Below, in pieces: positions 35,712-44,805 of a stretch of 64,000 bases of DNA (the first letter of the stretch is position 1; each line of letters opens with the position of its first letter). This DNA is from Pseudomonadota bacterium. GTDB lineage: Bacteria > Myxococcota_A > Polyangia > Polyangiales > Polyangiaceae. The DNA lies in assembly GCA_023428245.1 (NCBI GenBank), contig JAEYYX010000121.1, positions 42,386-106,385 on the forward strand. The letters run 5' to 3'. Under the pieces are notes generated by a model. That model was not told the origin of the DNA. It was given only the letters and a program-made list of their open reading frames with translations, and made no database searches. The position numbers and the translations under genes are program-made.

Positions 35712-36275
35712 TCAGGCCTTCGCGGAGAGCGCCTGCGAAAGGAGCTCGCGCTCGAGGCGCTTCAGGTGACTTTGGACGCTGTGGTCCATCGTGCGGCCGC
35801 CCACGCGAAGCACGGCGCCACCGATCAGGCTCTGGTCGGTCCGGCGCCGGAGAACGACGCGCTTGCCGCGCGAACGGCTCAGGCCCGCCTCAAGACCGCT
35901 ATAAAATGCCTCATCCATGTCGGCAGCCGTCGTCACCTCGGCGCGCTCGATTCCGAGCACCGCGTCGGCCATTTGCTGCAGACTCTGCGCGACCTCGGGC
36001 AATGCGCCGATGCGGCCGCGCTGACTCATCACGACCGCCGAGCGCAGGGCGAGCTCATCCGAGCCGAGCCTTCCGCAAACCTCGCGGAGGATCGCTTCTT
36101 TTTGAGCAGCGAGAACGACAGGGTTCCCGAGCGCATTTTCGAGATCCTTCGAGGCGCTGAAGGTCTCTGCGAGCCGAGCCAGATCGGAGGTCACCTTCTC
36201 GAGGCGGCCGGTGTCCCGAGCTAGCTCGAAGATCGCTTGAGCGTAACGTTCTGCAGCTGCTTCATCACCCTTCAT
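35712..36275 (-). CDS. atpH: ATP synthase F1 delta subunit
   Basis: Peripheral-stalk subunit that joins the b dimer to the top of F1, 187 residues. The N-terminal helical bundle starts with AAAERYAQAIFELARDTG, and the C-terminal domain holds the family segment RRRTDQSLIGGAVLRVGGR. Its ATG overlaps the stop of the b subunit gene by four bases, which suggests translational coupling. Confidence 0.95.
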   Translation of the reverse strand: MKGDEAAAERYAQAIFELARDTGRLEKVTSDLARLAETFSASKDLENALGNPVVLAAQKEAILREVCGRLGSDELALRSAVVMSQRGRIGALPEVAQSLQQMADAVLGIERAEVTTAADMDEAFYSGLEAGLSRSRGKRVVLRRRTDQSLIGGAVLRVGGRTMDHSVQSHLKRLERELLSQALSAKA

Positions 36276-36961
36276 GACAGAGCCTCCTTCTGGCTGGAGC
36301 TCCGTTCGAAGCTCGCGAGCAGCTGGCGCGCAAGGGCGTCGCTGCCGAGCACGCGCGAATCCCGCGCGAGGGTTTCCTCTGCCTGACGCACAGCGTCCGA
36401 GATCGCGTCGCGAATCATCTGTTCCCGGTGAGCGCGGAGCTCGTGACCGAGTCGCTCTTCTGCGTCTCGCACCATGGCGTCGCGCTGCGCTTCTGCCTCG
36501 GCGAGGAGCTGTTTCCTCTCGAGAGCCGCTTGCTCCGCCATCGACCGCTGAATCTCCTGGGTCTCGGCCGTCAGGCGCGCGAGGCGGCTCTCGTACTCTT
36601 CGAGCTGAGCTTCAGCTTCACGCTTCATGGCTGCTGCAGCGTCCACGTCGGAGAGGATTTGGCGCTGACGAGCCGCAAGGCCATTTTTCACGGCCGGACC
36701 GCCAAAGCGCACGATCAGATACGCGAGGACCGCCGTGTTCAGGAGCAGGGCCACGAGCGGGATCGGCGTTCCTTCTTCGCGGGAGAAGATCCCGTCGGTC
36801 CAGTTCACCTCGGAGATGTGAGGAACGTGATCGTGGCCATGACCATGCTCAGAAGCGGCATGCTCCCCCTCGCCATGTTCTGCGTGGGGAGCGCTGGCGA
36901 AAGCAGAAACCGGAACGCTGAGCGCCCCGAGGACCAACATGGACCGAATGAACTTCTTCAT
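36272..36961 (-). CDS. atpF: ATP synthase F0 b subunit with exported His-rich extension
   Basis: Peripheral-stalk subunit of 229 residues, longer than the usual about 156. A cleavable-looking signal (SMLVLGALSVPVSAFA) precedes a segment at residues 26-48 with eight His and several acidic residues. A single membrane helix follows (TPIPLVALLLNTAVLAYLIV), then a long right-handed-type coiled coil rich in Ala, Glu, Arg and Gln that reaches F1. The extension would face the periplasm. It overlaps b' upstream and delta downstream by four bases each. Confidence 0.94.
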   Translation of the reverse strand: MKKFIRSMLVLGALSVPVSAFASAPHAEHGEGEHAASEHGHGHDHVPHISEVNWTDGIFSREEGTPIPLVALLLNTAVLAYLIVRFGGPAVKNGLAARQRQILSDVDAAAAMKREAEAQLEEYESRLARLTAETQEIQRSMAEQAALERKQLLAEAEAQRDAMVRDAEERLGHELRAHREQMIRDAISDAVRQAEETLARDSRVLGSDALARQLLASFERSSSQKEALS

Positions 36962-37416
36962 GAAGAGAGCCCCTTTGCCTCGAGGATGCGGCTCTGGATA
37001 GCCTGCGCCACGGCGGGTTTCAGCGTCTCGAGCTCCCTGGCCAAGCCGTCGAGCTCGCGCGTCATCTTGTCGCGCCCTTGCGTCGTGATCATCTCAGCGG
37101 CCCGGCGTCCCTCTGCGAGGATCTTGGCCTCGAGCTGAGCGGTCTCCTGTCGGCTCTCATCGCGCGCCTTCTGCGCCGCGGCGCGCGCGCTCGAGACCTC
37201 ATTCTCGTAGCGGCGCAGAATGTCGGCGGCTTTCTCCTGCATCGCGCGCGCCTCATCCTTCACCCCCACGGTGCCCGCTTCACGAGCCGTGAAGAGCGCG
37301 AGCATGGGATCGATGAGCAGAGGCTTCAGCAGAATGATGAACCCCGCAAAGAGGACCATCTGCAAAAAAGCGCTCTTATCAAAATCAACGGAGATGCTGA
37401 GAATGAGGGACCGCAT
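36958..37416 (-). CDS. atpF': ATP synthase F0 b' subunit
   Basis: Second, shorter b-type stalk subunit of 152 residues. It has a hydrophobic N-terminal helix (FLQMVLFAGFIILLKPLLIDPML) followed by a charged coiled coil (RRYENEVSSARAAAQKARDE). Having separate b and b' genes points to a heterodimeric stalk as in phototrophs and many deltaproteobacteria. It is the first gene of the visible ATP synthase cluster; no a or c subunit gene precedes it. Confidence 0.92.
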   Translation of the reverse strand: MRSLILSISVDFDKSAFLQMVLFAGFIILLKPLLIDPMLALFTAREAGTVGVKDEARAMQEKAADILRRYENEVSSARAAAQKARDESRQETAQLEAKILAEGRRAAEMITTQGRDKMTRELDGLARELETLKPAVAQAIQSRILEAKGLSS

Positions 37417-37585
37417 GGGTGTGGCTCAATAAGAGTGCAGCGAGAGGTGTCGGGGACCGCGCGCCGTTGCCGAGGGGCGAGACCGGAGCCTCACCGAATC
37501 GTCGCGCCAAGCGCGGAAAATCGGCTCGGACAGCGGCGAAGCCAGAGGCGGGCGGCTCCTACCATTCGCGCATCAAGGTGTCCAC

Positions 37586-38104
37586 TCATGAGGGAAACTT
37601 CCGCGCAGGATCCGCACGGTCCCAGTCCGGTCCAGCGATGCATTCGATCCGCTGTCCATGGAATGAAACGGAAGCCATGGTTTCCCCGAGCTCCGGTACC
37701 AGCTCGAGCGTCGGAAACCACGCGAAAGCGCGACGCACGAGTTCAGGATGTGGAACCACGAGGCGCGGATGATCGAGCGTGAAATCAGCCCAAAGAAGGT
37801 CGATATCGAGAGGCCTCGGCCCATAACGAAGCTCGCGGACGCGCCCGGACGCGGCCTCGAGGCGGTGAGCGAGCGCAAGGATCTCGAGAGGCTGTTTGTC
37901 GGTGCGCACGAGAAGCGCGGCGTTCAAAAAATCGGGCTGCGGAGGACCGATCGGAGCCGTCCGAAATAGGCTCGAGATGGTCGCCTGCTGGTCGAGCTCG
38001 GCGCGGAGCGCCGTGACAGCTTGGCGCAGCTCGGCGAGGGGCTCTCCGATGTTCGCACCGAGGCCGAGAACGACGCGGGGACTGAGACCACTTTTCGCCA
38101 CCAC
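37586..38104 (-). CDS. folK: HPPK, folate pathway pyrophosphokinase
   Basis: 2-Amino-4-hydroxy-6-hydroxymethyldihydropteridine pyrophosphokinase, which transfers pyrophosphate from ATP to the pterin on the way to folate. Family blocks are VVLGLGANIGEPLAELRQAV, the substrate-contact PDFLNAALLV and the signature RYGPRPLDIDLLWAD, followed by VVPHPELVRRAFAWFPTLELVP. The GTG pair at 38104/38101 gives the usual start just before the first strand (172 aa). The frame extends to an ATG at 38239, but those residues are not typical. It lies 169 bases upstream of the ATP synthase cluster on the same strand. Confidence 0.92.
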   Translation of the reverse strand: MVAKSGLSPRVVLGLGANIGEPLAELRQAVTALRAELDQQATISSLFRTAPIGPPQPDFLNAALLVRTDKQPLEILALAHRLEAASGRVRELRYGPRPLDIDLLWADFTLDHPRLVVPHPELVRRAFAWFPTLELVPELGETMASVSFHGQRIECIAGPDWDRADPARKFPS

Positions 38105-38192
38105 GCGGACTGTTAGCAGCCGAGCCCCGCTCAAAAAAGCCCGCGGGAGGTTCCCTTCTCGGGGCGACGAACCGTGATACGATAATCCGGGC

Positions 38193-38279
38193 ATGGTCGC
38201 GATGACTCTCGGCGAGTGGGCTTTCGTCCTGACGATCACGGCGCTGATCGTGCTCGCGACTTGGCTTCGCGCGAGTTAG
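38193..38279 (+). CDS. Possible 28-residue single-helix membrane microprotein
   Basis: Short frame from ATG (38193) to TAG encoding MVAMTLGEWAF, then a hydrophobic stretch VLTITALIVLATW and a basic end LRAS. The layout is that of a one-helix membrane peptide with positive-inside orientation. It lies 26 bases before the TTG start of the DUF4388-like gene on the same strand, so it could be its leader gene. A TACGATAAT sequence lies upstream, but no clear ribosome binding site. It overlaps antisense the longest possible frame of folK. Tentative. Confidence 0.4.
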   Translation: MVAMTLGEWAFVLTITALIVLATWLRAS

Positions 38280-38305
38280 CGAAGGCGTAACAAGAGGATT
38301 TTGGC

Positions 38306-40549
38306 TTGGACGAGCACCAGGAGGAAGAGCCAGCCGAAGGCGTGCGGAGCGGCAGCCCTCTGCTCCATGAGGTCTTTCTCTGTGACGCTTCGGCCGAAGC
38401 CGACCGGCTCCAAGCAGGCCTTCGAGCCCGAAACTATCCGGTGGTCGATGTGCCGCCCGGCCTGATCGGGATGCGGATCCGTTACGAGCGTCCGCTCTCT
38501 GTCATCCTCGACGCCGACCTGAAAGATGCTGAGCGCATCCTCAACGAGATCCGCGAAGCCAGCGGCGGTGCGACGCGGGTGATCTTGCTCGGCGAGCGCG
38601 GTCAGGCTCTCGACAGCCCGGCGTTTCCTGCACACCTGGCACGGCTTCGCTACTATCGACCGATCGATGTTGACCAAGTTCTCACAGAGCTGGTGGAGGT
38701 GCTTGGCCCGCCTCAGCAGCGCGACGCGCGCTCGCGCGCTCCCCGCGCTCCCGTCCTGATGGCCGCGACGAGACGTCCTATCCGGGCGGACTCGCTCGGC
38801 ACGATCCATCCGCCCCAAACAACGCTGCCCGAGAGCGACGGTCCGAACCGCTATGTTCCGAGCCTCCCCCCGCTCCCGAGCGATCCGAGCGAGATTCTCG
38901 GGGCGATGCGCGCTCGGACCTCCCCCTCGGCACGCCCGCGCTCCGACAGCGGTGGCGCCTCCGGACTCAGCCCGGAGACTCGAGCGGTCCTCGAGCAGGG
39001 GCGGAGACGAGTGCGCATGGGACAAGGCGGCTCCTCCCCCCTCGCGCGCCTTGGACCCACTGCAGACGCGGAGCTGCCCTCCGATTCACCTTTGCTCGCC
39101 GCCCTCTCACCCCCCCTCGACGAGCTCAGCGAGGTCGAGGCCATAGACAAGCCCAGCGAAGACGCTTCGCGCGACGCCACGGGAGAAACTCCGATTGAAG
39201 AGGAAGCAACACGTGCGGGGGGCGGCCCGCTCGACGCGCGCTGGGACGTCTCGACCCACGTGTTCAAAGACCTTCCCAAGGATCTGCCCCGAGATCTCAA
39301 GGCCGATTTCGAAGATCCGACGAATCCTGGCCGCCGCCTCGGTGTCCACTCCGACGCCGCGAGCTCGAAAGAGGTCGACTCTCTCCTCGTGGATGCGCCT
39401 CCGCCCGAAGTGTCCGACGAGGACCCGGAGCTAGTCGGACCGAGCACCATCCCGGGCCTTGCCCGGGCAAGGCCGATCGAGATCAAGACACCGGAGGCGA
39501 ACCTACCCGAGCCGCCGACCTTTGCACTCGCGCGTGCCGTACGCGAACGCTTCACTGGCTCTTTGGCACAGCAAACCAAAGACGGTCTCCGGCGCATTTT
39601 CCTCCGGGAGGGCGATATCCATTCCTTCTCTTCAAGTCGCGATCTTGACGCTCTGGTGCCCTTCTTGGAGCGCCAGGGCCGCTTCACTCCGGAGATGGCG
39701 CACAAACTCCGGCCTCTGCCTCGTGCGGTTCGGAGCACTGGGGCCAGCCTGGTCGCCAGCGGGCATTTGAGTCGCGACGAGCTCTTGCCCACCTTGCGCG
39801 CGCACGGCGAGTGGCTCTTGAGTCAGATTCTGACCGCGGACAATGAGCTGCTTCGCGAGCAGGTTCCCACCGATCGGGTGCCCGACGAAGGGTCCATCTT
39901 CGGAGCCGCCACGGGAGCTCTGGTGTTTGTGAGCGCGATTCGTCGCATCCGGTCGCCCGAAGAGGCGCTCGCGCGCTTCGGCGACCCCGAGAACTGGGTC
40001 GCGCTCGGTCCACACTCCGACCTCTTCTTTGAAGCGCACCTCGAACAAGAGCTCGAGAACTTCGACAAAGCCCAGCCGGCGGTCTTTCTGACGGAACTGG
40101 CGCGCAAAGACCCGGCGCGCCTGGTTGCCCTCTCAGGTCTCCTGGATCTCGGCGCGATCACTGTGGGCCCCGCCGACGATCTGCGCCAGGCGGACGCTAA
40201 AGGTCCGGGCTCGACCGACCGACCCGGCCGACGCGATTCGCTAGCGCCCCGGAGCGCTCCCAGCGAAGTGAGGCTCGAGGCACGCCTCCGCCTCGTGCAG
40301 GAAAGCGACTATTTCACGTTCCTCGGTGTCGACCGCGGGGCCACGGAGTTCGAAATCGAACGAGCCTATGAACGGCTCCAGAGCGAGTTCAGTCCCGAGC
40401 GCTTGTCACCGGAGCTCCGCCACCTCGACGCTGAGCTCGCCGTCATTCGAAAAGTCATCGAAGAGGCGCACCTGATCCTCGGCAACAGCGAGCGGCGGAA
40501 CCGTTACCTCCGGGCCCTCGCTCGGACCGAAAAGCGCAAAGAAGCGTGA
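38306..40549 (+). CDS. Receiver-like / DUF4388-like / J-domain-like fusion protein
   Basis: Cytosolic protein of 747 residues. Residues about 20-132 resemble a CheY-type receiver (VILDADL in the phosphoacceptor-strand position, RYYRPIDVDQVLTELV at the end) but lack a clear Lys. Residues about 140-400 are a disordered Pro/Ser/Asp-rich linker. Residues about 403-545 look like DUF4388 (RFTGSLAQQTKDGLRRIFL, REGDIHSFSSSRD). The last about 75 residues resemble a J domain (DYFTFLGVDRGATEFEIERA), but the HPD tripeptide is replaced by FSP. The start is TTG with AAGAGG eight bases upstream. Similar architectures occur in myxobacterial signalling proteins; partner unknown. Confidence 0.82.
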   Translation: MDEHQEEEPAEGVRSGSPLLHEVFLCDASAEADRLQAGLRARNYPVVDVPPGLIGMRIRYERPLSVILDADLKDAERILNEIREASGGATRVILLGERGQALDSPAFPAHLARLRYYRPIDVDQVLTELVEVLGPPQQRDARSRAPRAPVLMAATRRPIRADSLGTIHPPQTTLPESDGPNRYVPSLPPLPSDPSEILGAMRARTSPSARPRSDSGGASGLSPETRAVLEQGRRRVRMGQGGSSPLARLGPTADAELPSDSPLLAALSPPLDELSEVEAIDKPSEDASRDATGETPIEEEATRAGGGPLDARWDVSTHVFKDLPKDLPRDLKADFEDPTNPGRRLGVHSDAASSKEVDSLLVDAPPPEVSDEDPELVGPSTIPGLARARPIEIKTPEANLPEPPTFALARAVRERFTGSLAQQTKDGLRRIFLREGDIHSFSSSRDLDALVPFLERQGRFTPEMAHKLRPLPRAVRSTGASLVASGHLSRDELLPTLRAHGEWLLSQILTADNELLREQVPTDRVPDEGSIFGAATGALVFVSAIRRIRSPEEALARFGDPENWVALGPHSDLFFEAHLEQELENFDKAQPAVFLTELARKDPARLVALSGLLDLGAITVGPADDLRQADAKGPGSTDRPGRRDSLAPRSAPSEVRLEARLRLVQESDYFTFLGVDRGATEFEIERAYERLQSEFSPERLSPELRHLDAELAVIRKVIEEAHLILGNSERRNRYLRALARTEKRKEA

Positions 40550-40588
40550 CCGCGGCGCGGTCGAGCGCCGGGACGCACTTCGGATGAG

Positions 40589-43069
40589 TCACTCAGCAGC
40601 GCGCGACCCCGGCGTGACCTTGGGCCGAAGTTCGCCGCCCGCAAGAGTCACCTCGTAAACATCGCCTGCAGCAACCCTTCCCTCGAGAATGGCCTCCGCC
40701 AAAGGGGCCTCGATGAGACGCGCAAGCTGTCTACGGAGCGGGCGCGCGCCGAGCTCTGGATCGTAGCCTCCCTGATCCAAGATCCACTCGAGGGCAGGCT
40801 CGTCGACATCGAGCTCTATGCCGCGCGACTCGAAGACCTCTCTTGCAAGTTCCTGGATCATGAGGCGCGCAATCTTCATCACCGACTCGCGCTCGAGGCT
40901 GGTAAAGACCAACACCTCGTCGATGCGATTGTAGAGCTCGGGGGGCAGCGCCCGGCGAGCGGCCAGGATCACAGCTTCGCGCCGCTCGTCCTTGTCGCTC
41001 GCGTTGGCCGAGCGGAAGCCTACCTTCCTCTGCACCGTCGCGGCTGCCTGGGCGCCGAGATTCGAGGTCAAGACCAGCACAGTGTTCGTAAAATCGCAGA
41101 CGCGCCCTCGACTGTCCGTCATCCGACCTTCATCGAACACTGCCAAAAATGCCATCAGGACCTCCGGGTGCGCCTTCTCGATCTCGTCGAGCAAGATGAC
41201 CTGGTAGGGCCGCTTCTGGACTGCTTCGGTGAGCTGCCCGCCCGCATCGTGTCCAACATAGCCGGGAGGCGCGCCAATCAGCTTGGCAACCGCGTGAGCT
41301 TCGCTGAGCTCAGCCATGTCGATGCGCGTCATCGCGCTCTCGCTGTGGAACATGACACTCGCGATCGCCTTCGCGGTCTCGGTCTTTCCGACGCCCGTCG
41401 GACCGAGCAAGAGGAACGTCCCGATCGGCCTGCGCGAGCCGAGCCCCGCCGCGTTCCGCCGCAGAATGCGCGCGATGCGGCCGAGCTCTGTTTCGTGTCC
41501 GATCACGCGCTCCGCGAAAATGGTCTCGAGCCGAAGCATGCGCGCCGAGTCGCTCTCGAGCAGACGCTCGATCGGCATCTTGGCTTGGGATGCGACGACC
41601 TGCGCGACGGCCTCCGAGTCCACGAGGGCTTGGCCACGACGGCTCGCTCGGGCTCCCGCGAGATCCAAGATGCTGAGCGCCTTGTCGGGCAGCGCGCGTC
41701 CGGAGAGGTAACGGATCGACCAAGCAATCGCGAGCGCCACTGCCTCTTCGTCGTAAGCCGTCTTGTGATGTCGCTCGAGTCGCGGCAGCGCGGAAAGGAG
41801 CATCGGATACGCCTCTTCGCGCGTCGGCTCATCGACGCGAATCGGGGTCAGTCGCCGCTCGAGGGCCCCGTCCCGGTCGACCATCTTGCGGTACTCCTCG
41901 GGAGAGGTCGCTCCGATGCAGGGGAGCTCACCGCGCGCGAGCGAGAGCTTGAGATCGGCCGCGATCTCATCGGCGACCTCCGCCGAGAAGAGACGGTGAA
42001 TTTCATCGAAGCAGAGCACAACACGCCCCTCTGCTGCCTCGACCTCTTTCTTCAGGAGCGAGAGTCGGCTGGCAAGGGCGCCGCGCACCCCGGTACCCGC
42101 AATGAGCTCGGAGAGAGGGATTTCGATGAGAATGCGCTCATCAGTCGCAGATCCCTCGTCGGCCCCCGCGATTCGGAGCGCGACGCCGTGCAGGATGCTC
42201 GTCTTGCCGACCCCGGGAGGGCCGAGCACGATCGGGCAATTGGCCTGGCGCTTCGCGAGCACATCGAGCACCTGGTCGATCTCTTCCTCGCGGCCGTAAA
42301 CAGGATCGAGGCGCCCGGCCTCCGCGAGCTCCGTCAGGTTCGTACCGATCGTCGTGAGGATCGGAAAACGATTCTTCGGCAGAGCGAACTTGGATGGCTG
42401 AGGTGCGGCTTCAGGGTGGAAAGGCCCCCCGGAAGCAGAGCTCGCGGCAGGTGCGGCGGGAGCAGACGCCTGAGATTCAGAAGGAACCCCGGGCGAGCTC
42501 AACGGAGGCGAGGCGAGCTTTCTTCGCGGAACGGGCGTCTGACCAACCCCCGCAAGGAGCGATACGGCTTCGCCCGATTTTCCGCGCCGGAGAGGCGACG
42601 AGAAAGGCTCGGCGGCTTTGGTGGGGACCTTGAGCTCGTCACTCATGGCCCGCGCCGGACGGCGCATCGGAAGGCCTTGGACAGCTTGGACTGCGGAGCC
42701 TCGAGCCGAGGCGATGTTCACCCCGAGCTCGACGAGGACTCGATGGGCCGACAGCGACGTGTCGTTCAAGATCACGAGCAGACAATGAGCCGCGCGCGGC
42801 GCTCCAGCTCCGAACCTTCGGGCGTACTCGCGCACGCGAGACGCAAAGAGCGGCAGATGGTCCACAGGACCGGGCACAAGCCGTTCGGCCACATCGAGCA
42901 CCTTTCGCGGACGCACTCCCCGTTCGGCGAGAACCTCAGCCGTCGGCCCGCTCGGCGAGCCGAGCATGGCCAAGACGTGGACGGTCGAGGTCTCCTCACC
43001 CCGGCTCCGCGCAAGGGCCTCGGCCTGGGCGAGGATCGTGGTCAGGGCGGGCTCTAGGTCAGTGGCCAT
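40589..43069 (-). CDS. ClpA/ClpC-like AAA+ unfoldase ATPase
   Basis: Hsp100 protein of 826 residues with an N-terminal repeat domain (LTTILAQAEALARSRGEETST and a second copy) and a Ser/Pro/Ala-rich linker to about residue 230. Two AAA+ modules follow. The first Walker A is LGPPGVGKTSILHG, with Walker B VVLCFDEIHRLF; the second Walker A is GPTGVGKTETAKA, with VILLDEIEKAHPEV. There is no ClpB-type coiled-coil M domain, so ClpA/ClpC type is more likely. I did not locate a clear ClpP-docking tripeptide. No clpS or clpP gene is adjacent. ATGs at 43072 and 43069 are equivalent starts. Confidence 0.92.
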   Translation of the reverse strand: MATDLEPALTTILAQAEALARSRGEETSTVHVLAMLGSPSGPTAEVLAERGVRPRKVLDVAERLVPGPVDHLPLFASRVREYARRFGAGAPRAAHCLLVILNDTSLSAHRVLVELGVNIASARGSAVQAVQGLPMRRPARAMSDELKVPTKAAEPFSSPLRRGKSGEAVSLLAGVGQTPVPRRKLASPPLSSPGVPSESQASAPAAPAASSASGGPFHPEAAPQPSKFALPKNRFPILTTIGTNLTELAEAGRLDPVYGREEEIDQVLDVLAKRQANCPIVLGPPGVGKTSILHGVALRIAGADEGSATDERILIEIPLSELIAGTGVRGALASRLSLLKKEVEAAEGRVVLCFDEIHRLFSAEVADEIAADLKLSLARGELPCIGATSPEEYRKMVDRDGALERRLTPIRVDEPTREEAYPMLLSALPRLERHHKTAYDEEAVALAIAWSIRYLSGRALPDKALSILDLAGARASRRGQALVDSEAVAQVVASQAKMPIERLLESDSARMLRLETIFAERVIGHETELGRIARILRRNAAGLGSRRPIGTFLLLGPTGVGKTETAKAIASVMFHSESAMTRIDMAELSEAHAVAKLIGAPPGYVGHDAGGQLTEAVQKRPYQVILLDEIEKAHPEVLMAFLAVFDEGRMTDSRGRVCDFTNTVLVLTSNLGAQAAATVQRKVGFRSANASDKDERREAVILAARRALPPELYNRIDEVLVFTSLERESVMKIARLMIQELAREVFESRGIELDVDEPALEWILDQGGYDPELGARPLRRQLARLIEAPLAEAILEGRVAAGDVYEVTLAGGELRPKVTPGSRAAE

Positions 43070-43185
43070 CATCCTCGGCCTGCCAGACTCGAGGCGTTCG
43101 GGCCAAGTTTCGTCCCCCTCCTTCTGCCCTCCCCACATCGGGTTTTGCGACGCTGCAAACTTTCTGGGACGCTCCGCCCGACTTC

Positions 43186-43581
43186 ATGAAAAGTCTGCCC
43201 TCTTTCGCCCTCGCGGGGCTCCTCCTGGTCCCCGGCTGTCTCAACATCGAAAGGGCCCAAGCGTGCCGCGAGTTCAGCGCCTCCCTCAAAGAATCGTTCG
43301 GGAAAGAGCGAACCCTCGAGTCCGCCGAGGAGGTGAAAGGGTTCGTCACGGAGCTCGAAGCCCTCGAAGCTCGTCTCGAACCCTGGCTCGCCTCCTCCAT
43401 TTGGCAAGGCAGCGACCTCACAGTCTTTTCCGTCGAGCTGGGCGTGCTCAAGAAGGCCCTCTCGGAAATTCCCCCCCGCACGCCCAAGCAGAACGGGACA
43501 CTCGCTCGACGCGTCAACGATTCCGTCCGACGGCTCGAAGAGAGCGCCGAGCGTCTACGGACTTTTTGTTCCGCTCCGTGA
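43186..43581 (+). CDS. Small hypothetical lipoprotein
   Basis: 131-residue protein with a lipoprotein signal (LAGLLLVPGCLN, lipid Cys 18). It is followed by a predicted all-helical domain rich in Leu, Glu and Ser with heptad-like spacing (EEVKGFVTELEALEARLEPWL). Two more Cys are present, near the start (AQACREF) and the end (RTFCSAP), and could pair. No family recognised. It converges with the FGE-like gene and the two overlap by 27 bases. Confidence 0.72.
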   Translation: MKSLPSFALAGLLLVPGCLNIERAQACREFSASLKESFGKERTLESAEEVKGFVTELEALEARLEPWLASSIWQGSDLTVFSVELGVLKKALSEIPPRTPKQNGTLARRVNDSVRRLEESAERLRTFCSAP

Positions 43582-44805
43582 GCGCTTCTTGGCGTCTCGC
43601 GCCTGCTCCCAGCCCCAGACGAGATCACCGACCGCGACGTCACCATACTTATAGATCAGTGATCGCTTGAAGCTGCCGCGCTCGTCGCCGCCGAGCAGCA
43701 TCAAATGGGTCAGAGGGCCTGGCTTGTGCAAATCCGCAACCCACTTGCCGCTCGAGATCCAGGCAAGTGTCTTGACCGTACCAGGCGCCACGCGCACGAC
43801 CGAAAGGCCACAGGCCGGTCCGGCGTTGTGCGCTGGAGCGCGGGCGCAGACGGCCATGAGATGGAGTTCTTCGTTCGCGATCGGCCGCCAGAGCCAAACT
43901 CTTTGTCGCTTGATCGGGCCGACCTTGGCGAGCGACTCCTTCACCTCGTCGGGCAGCGCCGCGAGCATTTGTTCCTCGAGATCAGCGTCGAACTTCACGC
44001 GGGGCAAGAGTCCCGGAGAAAAACGCGCTTCGAGCGTGATCGGATCACTTGTGATGTCTCCGAGACAACAGCGGAACCCGATCTGGCCGCTCCGCTTTTC
44101 CGACTTCTCGGGCTCGAGGTTCGCGCAGCGCCCGTGTACATCGGCAGGCATGCCGCTGCCGCCCTTCAAGACGACCTCACCGCGCTCATAACCGCGGCCG
44201 TAGCCGCTATCCGTCCACTCGAAAGGTCCACCGTGGAGATCGTGGACCCCAAAATCGCTCTGGCATGTCGAGTAGTAGCCAGATGGACGCAGCGCCGCGC
44301 GCGCCCCAAGCCGACAAGCGTCGGCCTGATACGTGTCACCGTATTCGTAGACGCGGTTGTCCGGTCCCTTGCACGCCCGCTCCCACTCGAGCTCAGTGCA
44401 GAGCCTCTTGCCCTGCTCCGCGCAGAGAGCTCGCGCCTCCGCTTGGGTGAGGTTGGTAACAGGGATAGCGCCCTCTTCGTTCGGGTAGGGATAGATATCG
44501 ATATAGTATCCCTGCAGCATGACCTGCTCGCCCGAGATCTCTCGATCTGCTCGGCGTGGTCGTCTCTCGGGGGGCGTACCTACGACGAGTGCACCGGGCG
44601 GAATGTACGACATCCCGACGCGCGGCGGCGCCCGATCGATCGGCGGGCCGAGCGGAGGACTGTGGACGGGCGCCTCGAGGGTGCTCGCGGGGCTCCCCCC
44701 CGTCGCCTCCACGGGCTCGCTTTGCTGCTCGCGAGAGCAGCCGAGGAGCACAAGGAGCATTGTGGAGGCTCCTGTGCGCCGAAAACGACTCTGGCCTCTC
44801 CTCAT
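43555..44805 (-). CDS. Lipoprotein with formylglycine-generating-enzyme-like (SUMF1) domain
   Basis: Surface or periplasmic protein of 416 residues with a lipobox (MLLVLLGCSRE). The FGE-sulfatase fold is recognised by YIDIYPYPNEEGAIPVTNLT, LCAEQGKRLCTELEWERAC, DLHGGPFEWTDSG and RSGQIGFRCCLG. The two catalytic Cys of true formylglycine-generating enzymes are not evident at the expected place, so it is probably a binding or structural member of the family. The last about 150 residues form an additional unrecognised domain. Its ATG overlaps the stop of the upstream sigma54 response regulator by four bases, so the pair is coupled. Confidence 0.85.
   Translation of the reverse strand: MRRGQSRFRRTGASTMLLVLLGCSREQQSEPVEATGGSPASTLEAPVHSPPLGPPIDRAPPRVGMSYIPPGALVVGTPPERRPRRADREISGEQVMLQGYYIDIYPYPNEEGAIPVTNLTQAEARALCAEQGKRLCTELEWERACKGPDNRVYEYGDTYQADACRLGARAALRPSGYYSTCQSDFGVHDLHGGPFEWTDSGYGRGYERGEVVLKGGSGMPADVHGRCANLEPEKSEKRSGQIGFRCCLGDITSDPITLEARFSPGLLPRVKFDADLEEQMLAALPDEVKESLAKVGPIKRQRVWLWRPIANEELHLMAVCARAPAHNAGPACGLSVVRVAPGTVKTLAWISSGKWVADLHKPGPLTHLMLLGGDERGSFKRSLIYKYGDVAVGDLVWGWEQARDAKKRSRSGTKSP

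Noticed and set aside
41168..43057. 629-codon plus-strand frame opposite the Clp ATPase
   Set aside because: The minus strand has both AAA+ modules; the plus frame is Arg-rich and has no domain.
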